A stretch of DNA of 64,000 nucleotides from Allacma fusca (lineage: Eukaryota; Arthropoda; Collembola; Symphypleona; Sminthuridae). The notes under the pieces are model-generated. The model was not told the origin of the DNA and ran no database searches. It saw only the letters and a program-made list of their open reading frames with translations. Numbering within the stretch: the first letter of the stretch is position 1; each line of letters opens with the position of its first letter. Shown here in pieces: positions 10,266 to 19,939 of this stretch. The DNA is taken from the NCBI GenBank assembly GCA_947179485.1, contig OX359246.1, positions 18,972,001-19,036,000 on the forward strand. The letters are read 5' to 3'. The translations under genes were made by a program, and so were the position numbers.

Positions 10266-11832
10266 CTGCACGGTGCGCCTTGATGCGTAGATCATTTTTG
10301 ATACTTGCTCCAATAAAATGTGACGACGTGATTTGGAGATATCCCGTGTCAAACTCACAAAAAATGACGGGGGGGGGGTGGGCTCATGGGGTACCAGAAA
10401 ATTCAAACAGTGAAAATTAGCAATATAACTTCAAAAATGGAAAAAATTAAATAAGGTTAAAAAAAATCACCGAGATATGACCTCAAAACTCCAAGATACT
10501 GACCTCAAGAGGTCAAAGAGCGTCGATACCGGTTTCATAATTCAAACGACAATGAAACTGGCCCAGATTAGAACTAGAGCTTTGACTAGACACATATTAA
10601 ACATGTGCCGAGTTTGGTTCCAGTTTGTGACAGGATGACCCAGCTGTGACCCCCGAGGCCAATATCTTAACCATACCGGATTTGGTACCTAACATTCGTT
10701 CGAATTAACTTAAAACAGGCTAGAACTTTTGATTTAAGACCAGATGAGTTGCCTGTCAAGTTTAGTTCCAGTTGGTGACACGATGACCCAGCTGTGACCT
10801 CAGAGGTCAATATCACACTCATACCGGATTTGGTACCTAAATATTATTCGAATTACCCGCAAATAGGCTAGAACTTTTGGTTTAGGCCCTGATGTGTTTC
10901 CCGTCAAGTTTGGTTCCAGTTGGATGATTTTAGGTACCTAATCCGGTATGGGTGTGATATTGACCTCGGGGGTCACACCTGGGTCATTGTGTTGCTAACT
11001 GGAACCAAACTAGGCAGGCACCTCATCGGAGCTGAAATCAAAGGTTCTAGCCTATTTGCGGGCAATTCGGATGATTTTTAGGTACCAAATCCGGTATGTG
11101 TGTGATAGTGACCTGGGAGGTCACAGATGGGTCAATATGTCACCAACTGGAACCAAACTTGACGGGAAACACATCAGGGCTTAAACCAAAAGTTCTAGCC
11201 TATTTTCGGCCGATTTTAATAATTTGTATGCACCAAATCCGGTATGGGTGTGACATTGACCTCTGAGGTCACAGCTGGGTCATCGTGTCACCAACTGGAA
11301 CTAAACTTGACAGCCAACTCATCTGGTCTTAAATCAAATGTTCTAGCATATTTGAGGTTAATTCGAACGAATGCTAGGTACCAAATCCGGTATGGGTAAG
11401 ATATTGGCCTTGGGGGTCACAGCTGGGTCATCCTGTCACAAACTGGAACCAAACTCGGCACACGTTGAATATGTGTCTAGTCAAAGCCCTAGTTCTAATG
11501 TGGGCCAGTTTCATCATCGTTTAAATTATGAAACCGGTATCGACGCTCTTTGACCACTTGAGGTCAGTATCTTGGAGTTTTGAGGTCATATCTCGGTGAT
11601 TTGTTTTGCACGTTATTTAATTTTTATTTAATTTTTATTATATATTATTATTATTTTTTTTTTTCATTTTTGAAGTTATATTGCTAATTTTCACTGCTTG
11701 AATTTTTTGGTACCCCATCAGCCCCCCCCTCATTTTTAGCAACTCTGACCCGATATATCTCCGAATACCATCGTCAGATTTTATTGTGGCAATTAGCAGA
11801 AATGACCTACGCATCAAGGCACACCCTGCAGT
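10266..11832. repeat. Fold-back repeat, unit 1 (about 165-bp monomers in inverted arms)
   Basis: Outer ends CTGCACGGTGCGCCTTGATG and the complement of CATCAAGGCACACCCTGCAG are inverted. Inside, monomers of about 165 bp, each with a TCCGGTATGG word, a GGTCACAGCTGGGTCA word and CCAACTGGAACCAAACT, run in one direction on the left and the opposite direction on the right, with the turn near 10920. Unit 1 has more right-arm monomers than units 3 and 4. Inverted similarity fades outward for another 40 bases. No protein is encoded. Target duplication is not evident. Confidence 0.85.
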
Positions 11833-12394
11833 ACTTTTTTGTTAAAATCGAAGAGAGTGCATTTTTTGAAGGATTGTGCGGTATCCTTCAAACGTTTCTG
11901 AATGTTTACTCAAATTTTAAAGTTTTGGGAAAGTTTAAGACTTCTTACCGTGAACTGAGGACAGCTCAACATATGTTTAGGCACCCTTTATTTATTCAAT
12001 TGATCTGATCGCTATTACACTTCTTCATCGTTTGTTAAAAATAGAATGCACGATTATTTCATTTTGAATTTACATCACGTACAACAAGAATTCTCAATTT
12101 TGAAAAGTCTTTCATTTCAAAAATAAAAGCAAATAAAACTTATTTTAGTTGGATTTTGATTCCGTACACTATTAAACTGTGAATGATTAAAAAGTTGTAA
12201 TTTAATGTTTTATTTTCTACACACAACTTTCAAGACACATTGAAAATTTTCCAGCAAAAATACGTAAATTCTCAGTTGGGATGATTTGCTCCCGCAACTT
12301 ATTCACATTTTCATCACGTCATCGCGATCTTGTTGATGGTACTTTGATAAACCCATCCCCACCCTAGTTTTTAAATCCGTCTCTGAATTCACAG
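11833..12394 (+). promoter_or_regulatory. 5' flank or first intron of gene copy 1
   Basis: Conserved between the four units up to the splice acceptor TTCACAG at 12388-12394. The first coding exon and promoter should lie here or further upstream, because the first visible exon begins at an acceptor with an in-frame stop just before it. No start codon conserved in all four copies is visible, and I cannot place a TATA box. The position of the first exon stays open. Confidence 0.35.
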
Positions 12395-14490
12395 GAAAAA
12401 TATCCTCCTTCGCATCGAGTCCCGATTGGACGATTTGACAAAAGCCGTTCATCAACTCAGGACCGAAAATGAGATTCTGCGGAAAGAGATCACTGGAGTC
12501 TCGTCTTTGCAAAATTCCCAGGCGTTTGCATTAATGGAAACCAGGACTTTGAGGGAAATTGTGGAAAGGACTGAATTTTGTGTCAACAAAATTAATTGGA
12601 AAAATTTGAAAAATGAAAGCGACCACGACGTTCCGAGGAAGTCAAAACCACAGGGAAAGGTGAAAGCAATTGAAACTGATGAAAGTGACAGCGAAAGTTC
12701 GGAGGAATCTGCAGAAGAATTTCCAGTTGTTGAAATTCGATCCAAAACATTGGCGGATGAAAGAGAATTTTTGAAGGAAACTTTCAATAAATTGATAAAA
12801 CAGAAAAAAGTCAAAGATGGTGAAAGCCTTCGTGGAACTTCTGTCCAAACGATTTCCAACTCAATTCCAGGAACATCGTGTACAATGAAGTTGTGTAAGA
12901 TTTTAAAATAATTAAGTTGTAAATCCGTGTTGCAATGAAATCTTATAAAGTTGGATGTAAACAATTTTTCAGCCAACTTTCTAGAATCCGCTCTCACAGA
13001 TCTCCAGTGTCATTTTTGGTATGGCTCAAAACACAGGGGACCTGCGAGTGTAGTTGGAAATTTTAGCGAAGTATTTTCTTTTGGAGGAGCTATGATAAAC
13101 AATGTGTAAGTTGAAGAACTTGGAACAATGACGAAAAATTTAATTTGGAATCCACGCAGCGTTTCCTTGAAGTTCATTTACAAAATTCGGCTCAAAATTA
13201 TTTAATTATGACTCAAATAGTTCAAATTGATTTACATTTTTAGTTATTGTTCCAATCATGATTACACTTTGTTTTTGCTTTAAACAATGAATTTGTTTCA
13301 GGAATTGGTGTAACTTCTTGTGCTCGTTCACAATTTCTAAAGTCCTGCGGTTAGCCATTTATTGTTATAGTAATCCTAATGGTACTATCCTATTCGGTAT
13401 TGGATTCATCCCAGCGGACGTTCCTACAAATAACACATTGTTGAACATATTACATCAATTGCCACCTGCACCGGATGTTTGGATGATGACTGTAATAACT
13501 TGTAATTATCTAACCAATAACAAAAAGCATGGAATAAAATCATTACATGAATTTATTTTCCGCAGAAAGAATGGAGCAAAATCCCACTAGAGCTTTTTGT
13601 AACCCGCGGAAATTTACTTGTGAGAGGTCACATGACCAATGGCCCACGATCCCTGGTTCATGTCGAAATTTTGGAATTAAATGGAATCTCATGGCCACAT
13701 TCTGTCTTTAATGGAAAGAAACGCCTTAGTAATGGAAAAGGTGTCGAATTCAATCAATCCACTAAAAAAGACGGCTCAAGTTCGAGATCAGTTGGAAAAT
13801 GCAGATTTTCTTGCAATGTTGAGATTGGTCAGTGATTTCAAACCTTTACAATTATTCACGGGAAATAAATGCAAATCGCAGTTGCATTTGGTTTAATTTT
13901 TTCAGTTAACTGTTTGAACGTTCCGTTGAGAAATAGGACTCAATTCTATTCCAATTCCAACGATAAGGATTTTTGGCCTCTGGAAATTCAATCTTTTCAT
14001 CGAGAAAGTTTTCTCGGATCAAGTGACACGTTGGACCTTATTTTATAAATTTTAATTGATGAGTACAAATCGGGTTTATTCCATTTGGTGATTTCAAATT
14101 ACGATCTCTTAATTTTGCAGGAATTTGGAAGCAATGTTTTCCTACGAAATTCTTTCCACGGACCTCGCTTTGGTAATTGCTTTAAAAGTTGGTCCTGGAA
14201 CAAATTCATTTGCGGCTGCTTTTGCTCAAATTCCAGCCGTCACTGAGAAAAAAGACCTGGAAGCTTTGATGAATCCAAATGAATGGAAAATCCATGATTA
14301 CGTGAAATATTCCAATGTAAGTATTTGTCTTCAAATATTGATTTTTTTTGTTTTTTAGCACTAATCGGGAGTACGCATTTTTTAGGCAAGCAAAACCTTG
14401 GAAGTAATTTCTGATCGAAATATTCGAGCTGAAATTCTGATGACGGAGGGAGAAAAATCAGTTTTGAAAATTCGAATTTATGGAGTGTAA
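12395..14490 (+). CDS. Two-domain actinoporin-like protein with coiled coil, copy 1 (5' partial)
   Basis: Seven exons fit with GT-AG introns: 12395-12894, 12973-13105, 13302-13491, 13566-13827, 13906-14029, 14121-14316, 14386-14490. The frame is open throughout, giving about 502 residues and a stop at 14488. The exon 5 donor (AC before GTTGG) is the weakest junction. Residues 1-35 form a leucine/charged coiled coil (LTKAVHQLRTENEILRKEI). Residues 75-150 are acidic and lysine-rich. Two similar domains follow at about 161-314 and 356-502. Each starts Ser-Cys-x-hydrophobic, has a Leu-x-Leu-Ala-Ile or Leu-Ala-Leu-Val-Ile core strand, and ends with Met-Thr-x-Gly before a hydrophobic strand (LVRGHMTNGPRSLVHVEI; IRAEILMTEGEKSVLKIRI). 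This pattern resembles actinoporin-like beta-sandwich proteins, which bind membranes and in some lineages form pores. Function here is inferred only. The start codon and any signal peptide lie on an unplaced upstream exon. Confidence 0.7.
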
Positions 14491-16260
14491 CCCAGGCATT
14501 ATTTTAGTGTATTTTGAACCAAAAATGCAATAAGATTCCACTGTTCACTATTTAATTAGTTTTCAGATGAAATTGTCAGATTCCTTGTGCTAAAATATTT
14601 TGGTTGTACATATTTAGTGGCAATACGTTGCACAGTATTTTATTATGAACATATAACTCTATAGCACAGCGGGTTAAACGAAGCGTTTTACATCCCTTCA
14701 GATTCCTCTCCTCTGTCCCCAAAAAGATTTTTAAAGTAAAAGGATTTTCTGGTAACCATGAATTAGTAAAAACTATTCTTAACAAAAAATGTTTTTCCAA
14801 CCCCATACACATATACAACATTGTCAAAAATATGGTTCCAATTTGTAAGAACTAGTTTCACTATTGCAGCCCAGAAATTTGCCCAGAATTTCAAAGTAGT
14901 AGTGTTAAAATAAATATTTTTACCATAACTAACATTTTGTTATTTTGAATAATAAATTGTGGCAATGTCTTGGGTTTCCAAACGAGCAGAACAAGAGCTC
15001 CCCAAGACGCATTTGTTTACTAGATTTTCCAGAATTTATTTCTAGTGCTGTTTCTGTAATCACAAGGAACACATGCTTAGGCAAAAATCTATATTCTTCA
15101 CGGATTTTGAAATAAAACGTTGTCTATTTCCACACAAAGCTTTTTCTAAAAATAGTTGTGAAGCAATGGGTTTTTTAACGGAAAACTTAATCATCACCAA
15201 CTGCATGTTTTAAATTTGTTTTCGAAAAATACAAAGGTAAATGGTAAACGTGCCAGGCGTCATGAAAAAATATTAATACGAGCCATTTAAACAAACTATT
15301 GACGTTCTTTGTCCTCCTTTTGAATTACATTACTAAATGAAGCATTTACGATAACTGGAATTAATTACTTATTTATGCCAATTAACTCATGTTAATTAGC
15401 ATGCAATTCAAACATACATCAATCCGCATAACTTTCCAAGTAAAACTCACTTTCTTCTACAAATGACAAAACACGACTTGTACATATTCCCATAATGCGT
15501 TCTCATTAAATGCTGTTGTTAAATATACGAAAGACACGGGTATTGACGCAACTATATGCATGTTTCGTATCTATATACCCCATAGCCCACATTAAGAACA
15601 GCGGCACAAAATATGTGATTCCCCTTCTTTAACAAATATAAGATGATATAATACTTAAGAAATATGCTAAGATTCAAATACCGAAACCGGAAAGTTTGAA
15701 CTTAGGGCTGGAACTGAAACGATTTTGGTAAAGCATGAAAATTTGTTAGAATTGGTGCAATGCAATGCATTTTACCGTTGCCTTTTCTATGTTGTGTGGT
15801 TAGGGTTAGAGCGGGGTACAAACGGATTATGCCAACCCTTTTAGTGCAGTTTGCCTTTATTCAGCTTTTACAGGTGCAAGTATCAAAAGGCAGAGTTTTT
15901 GCTGAGAAGAAATTAAATACGAGACATATGAAAGTTCCTTGACAGAGTCAATCCATCAAAATTTTGTCTACTTACTAAAAGACACTTGGGAAAATGTTAA
16001 AAACCAGTTGTCAGTTATCGCCACTTATGCTGACGTAATTTTTATCAATTAAAATGTGTGGTTGATTGCATTGAAAAATATCCTTTTAATTGTATACAAA
16101 GTAATTACTCTTATTGCGTTATTTCTAAATAACAACGCCTAAGGCACATGTTCTGAATTTAAACTGCAAATAATTCTAACAAAACCAAGGCGCCAATAAT
16201 GGTGGAGCATTATAAATATTATTTTATAATATTATTATTTTATTTTATTATTTATTACTA
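14491..16260. other. 3' spacer of unit 1
   Basis: Shared with units 2 and 3 (22049-23882, 39787-41774), with unit 4 lacking the stretch equivalent to about 14695-15375. It should contain the 3' UTR and polyadenylation site of gene copy 1, but no signal stands out. A minus-strand open frame at 14576-14827 is preserved in unit 2 but not in unit 3, so I do not call it a gene. At about 15990-16060 a decayed minus-strand relative of the STSAFLVITDN-encoding piece (see 7325-7960) is visible. Confidence 0.5.
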
Positions 16261-16942
16261 ACTTTGACGGATGAAAGAGAATTTTTGAAGGAAACCTTAA
16301 ACAAATTTAGAAATATAATTTATAAATAAAAATTATACATAGCAAAAGTACATTTGGCACATCTTTGCTCTTGAAAAGGAATTTCCTCCACCTTGCTCTC
16401 GGTTCTAGCAGTTCGTGCACCGTTCTGTAAATGACGTCCTCTCGAATAGCTTCCTGAAAAAGCAATAATTTGAAAAATATTAAAAAACCTAACCCAATTC
16501 AAACGATAAAAGCAACTGATTGTCAGTTTTGGTTTGATTTCTATTCTCCATCCATTCCATTCCTAAATTATAAAGGAAGTAAAAACCTATAGTTAAATAT
16601 TTTGTTTCAACATATAACATCATAGGGACATTCAAAACTCTGCCACAAAAATACGGAATTGTCATTCCAGATCCTTTCGTGTCGTTATTGATTCTCATAT
16701 TCATTTTCCAACTTCCGTACATTTTTAAATAGGAATTTTGTAAAATCCGCACGTTTGAATTAGGAGAAAAAAAGTCCTATTTCGCATCGAGCTCCGATTG
16801 GACAATTTGAGAAAAACCTTTTCCCATCTCAATACCTAAAATGAGACTTTGCGGAAAAAGATCCGTGGAGTCTCATTTCTGCAAGTTCCGAGTCATTGGG
16901 ATTAATCGAGAGCAGAACTTTGGGAGAAATTGCCAAAGAAAC
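16261..16942 (+). pseudogene. Fossil pieces of exon 1 of the actinoporin-like gene, unit 1
   Basis: 16261-16310 matches the end of exon 1 of the seven-exon gene, and 16741-16942 matches its beginning, including the splice-acceptor side and the coiled-coil codons. The pieces are in reversed order and separated by a minus-strand gene. They carry several breaks and are not expressed as this protein. Equal pieces occur at 23883-24565 and 41775-42460, so the fossil predates the expansion of the array. Confidence 0.75.
16320..16722 (-). CDS. Hypothetical 120-residue protein, unit 1
   Basis: Two exons on the minus strand, 16722-16494 and 16453-16320, with a 40-base GT-AG intron whose removal keeps the frame. 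The protein starts MYGSWKMNMRINNDTKGSG, has a hydrophobic middle (residues about 25-60, with a Tyr-Phe-Cys-Gly stretch) and a basic tail with a Cys-x2-Cys near the end. The start is the ATG at 16722-16720. The open frame continues upstream, so a longer form is possible. Unit 2 keeps an equivalent frame, while the unit 3 copy is disturbed. It lies between two fossil pieces of the actinoporin-like exon 1, on the opposite strand. No family is recognised. The main support is conservation plus a plausible tiny intron. Confidence 0.4.
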
Positions 16943-17450
16943 TTTTTTTTCTATTGCGCATTGGAAATATGTAAATTGAGTAATTTGCAAATTGATGAAA
17001 AATCCATTTTCGAAACCACGGCACCGCACCTTTAAAATGAAATAAAAAGAATGGGCTTCAAATCATATGTCTATGACTCAACTAGTCCGTAAGGATTAAC
17101 GTTTTAAATTTTTCCGGACGAAACATTGTAGTTTGCTACATAGTGGGAGAATCAAACTTTTAGTGAATTGCTACCTCAATATGCTAGGAAAAAACGCTGT
17201 ATTGATATGCTGTATAGGGAATAATGAACAGACGACTGGAACTAATAATTAGCCAGCCTCTTTAAGACATGCACTAACAATTAGCGTAATTTGTTGTTGC
17301 ATTAAATGCTAAATGCATTGCAGATTATTTTACTTTTAAGGGACGCTTAAACATTTCAAACTTGCATCTCAAGTAAACCATTTATTTTAAAATTGTAAAT
17401 CCATCTGAAGATACCACATTTTCACTTTGCTCTGCCTCTCACGGGGGAAC
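16943..17450. other. Spacer, no gene seen
   Basis: Nearly identical to 24566-25072 in unit 2 and recognisable at 42461-42965 in unit 3. The open frames here are tails of the fossil exon on both strands. Nothing else is recognised. Confidence 0.5.
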
Positions 17451-18675
17451 CAGAGCTGCGCTCAAGTTCAAGTAGACCATGAGTATTTCAAGTCATGGTC
17501 AAGTTCGGGTCATGGTCAAGTAAAATATAATGGATACTTGAACATTCAAGTCATGGTCAAGTTATGTAGAATACTTGACCCTGAGATTTGAAATCAAGTA
17601 GTTATCATGGTCAAGATTAAAAATTCTACTTGAGAGTCAAGTCATGTTCATGGTCAAGTAAAGATGTATAAATCCTTGACCATGAACCATGAGTATTTCA
17701 AGTACTTATTCAAGTAACTAAACGTTACCCATATCAAAGTTGTGGCGCCATATATTTCAATAGGCTTTCTTTCTAAGTGTCGTTGTCGTTACTCCGAGAC
17801 TCCGTACCCATGCAAGTTCGTCAAAAAACATATTTACGCGTTACGATTCAATATCTCCAGATCCGCTTGGAAAGCCACGGTTGCACTAGTGAACCGAAAG
17901 AATAAGAATATAAAATGTTCGGAGCACCACCTCTGAAAGCGACAAAGTTCAATTGGTTTACTGTATTATTGTATAAAATAAATGCATTGTTCATGAATCA
18001 AGTTACTTAAATTCAAGTACTCTTTTCGTTCTAAATAATGTAACATTTGTACAACGTTAACAACTGTACTACATATATAAGCCAGTTTGTTGCATTGTTG
18101 CATAGGGCGGACGCTGAATTGTGAATATTTCGAGTGAAGCAACCTAAACTTGTATATTAGCACAAAGTAATTATTATTAATAGTAAAATTCAATGGGAAA
18201 TGATTTACTTGCACCAATTTAAGACATTAATTAATCATCGAGATTTAATCAATCAAAATATTTTTGGTGAAGCTTGTGAATTGTGAATAATATTTTCATT
18301 TGCTGTTTTAGTCGATTAATTGAATGCAGTAAGAAAAATCAAGAGTATTTGATCAGATTATTTAGAATTAGTGTTGTTGCTATATTTTAAGTGTGAATAC
18401 TATTTTTATATTTCTATTTTGAAAAACTTGACAATTCAAGTCAAGTTCAAGTTCGGGTCATGGTCAAGTCATGGTCAAGTCAAGAGTTGTCCCGGCTATA
18501 CTTGACCAGGTTCAAGTTACGCGAAAAGTACTTGAATACTTGACCCTGAATTTTCAAGTAATTGTCTGACCATGAACCGTCAAGTTCAAGACAGTCTGAA
18601 AAACCTACTTGACTGTCAGGGTCAAGTCAAGTTCAGGGTCAAGTTTGGGTTTTACTTGACTTGAACGCAGCTCTG
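17451..18675. mobile_element. hAT-type non-autonomous element, TCATGGTCAAGT arms
   Basis: 1225-bp element with ends CAGAGCTGCGCTCAAGT and, complemented, CAGAGCTGCGTTCAAGT. It is flanked by perfect 8-bp duplications GGGGGAAC (17443-17450 and 18676-18683). The empty site is present at 25065-25072 in unit 2. Both arms are degenerate repeats of GGTCAAGT/TTCAAGTC words, and the core 17720-18410 is AT-rich with no transposase. It shares its ends with the element at 57162-58390. CAGAG ends and 8-bp duplications fit hAT elements. Confidence 0.93.
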
Positions 18676-18782
18676 GGGGGAACTCTCTAAGAGTACAATT
18701 TACGTATCCGGAAAGTAATTATTGTGAATAATTATTTAATTATTATTGAAATTTGCTTCCCAAAAGGAATCCCTAAAAAGTG

Positions 18783-18982
18783 NNNNNNNNNNNNNNNNNN
18801 NNNNNNNNNNNNNNNNNNNNNNNNNNNNNNNNNNNNNNNNNNNNNNNNNNNNNNNNNNNNNNNNNNNNNNNNNNNNNNNNNNNNNNNNNNNNNNNNNNNN
18901 NNNNNNNNNNNNNNNNNNNNNNNNNNNNNNNNNNNNNNNNNNNNNNNNNNNNNNNNNNNNNNNNNNNNNNNNNNNNNNNNNN
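18783..18982. other. Assembly gap (200 N)
   Basis: Exactly 200 N. The base before the gap corresponds to about 25170 in unit 2 (about 43060 in unit 3), and the base after it to about 36710 (about 53430). The stretch between those points is 10.4 kb in unit 3 and 11.5 kb in unit 2, so the 200 is a placeholder. The gap ends inside the right arm of the fold-back repeat. Confidence 0.95.
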
Positions 18983-19370
18983 TGTGTGTGATATTGACCT
19001 GGGAGGTCACAGATGGGTCATCGTGTCACAAACTGGAACCAAGCTCGGTACACGTTTAATATGTGTCTAGTCAAAGACCTAGTTCTAATCGGGGCCAGTT
19101 TCATCCCCGTTTAAATTATGAAACCGGTATCGAAGCTCTTTGACCTCTTGAGGTCATATCTCGTTGATTTTGTTTTGCACATTATTTAATTTTTATTCTT
19201 GCCATTTTTGAATTTATAATGCTAACTTTCATTGTTTGAATTTTTGGTACCCCATTAGTCCCCCCCATCATTTTTTGTAACTTTGACCCGATATATCTCC
19301 GAATACCATCGTCAGATTTTATTGGGGCAATTAGCAGAAATGACCTACGCATCAAGGCGCAACCTGCAGT
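18983..19370. repeat. Fold-back repeat, unit 2 (right arm only)
   Basis: Matches 53431-53839. The left arm is lost in the adjoining gap. The outer end reads GGCGCAACCTGCAG. Confidence 0.85.
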
Positions 19371-19939
19371 ACTTTTTGTTAAAATCGAAGAGAGGGCATG
19401 TTCTCGTAAGGATTGTGCGGTGTCCTTCAAACGTTTCTGAATGTTTACTCAAATTTTAAAGTTTTGGGAATGTTTTACACTTCTTACCGGCAACTGAGGA
19501 CAGCGCAACATATGTTTAGACACCCTGTACTTTATTCAATTGATCTGATCGCTAATACACCTCTTCAACATTTTTGTTAAAAATATAATGCACGAATATT
19601 TCATTTTGAATTTACATCACGTACAACAAGAATTCTCAATTTTGAAAGGCCTTTCATTTCAAAAATAAAAGTAAATAAAACCTATTTTAGTTGGATTTTG
19701 ATTCCGTCCACTTTTAAACTGTGAAAGAATTAAAATGTCGTAATTTAATGTTTTATTTTCTACACACAACTTTCAAGAGACATTGAAAACTTTCCAACAA
19801 AAATACACAAATTCTCAGTGGGGATAATTTCCTTCGGCAGTTTATTCACATTTTTATCACTTCGTCGCTATTGTCGAACGAATTGCTAAATTGTAGTTTT
19901 GATTCACCCGAGTTTTTAAATCCGTCTCTGAATTCACAG
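19371..19939 (+). promoter_or_regulatory. 5' flank or first intron of gene copy 2
   Basis: Aligns with 11833-12394 and ends at the splice acceptor TTCACAG (19933-19939). No conserved start codon or promoter word is visible. Confidence 0.3.

Noticed and set aside
14576-14827. Minus-strand open frame shared with 22110-22385
   Set aside because: Not kept in unit 3, lies in the expected 3' UTR region of the main gene, and has no family features.
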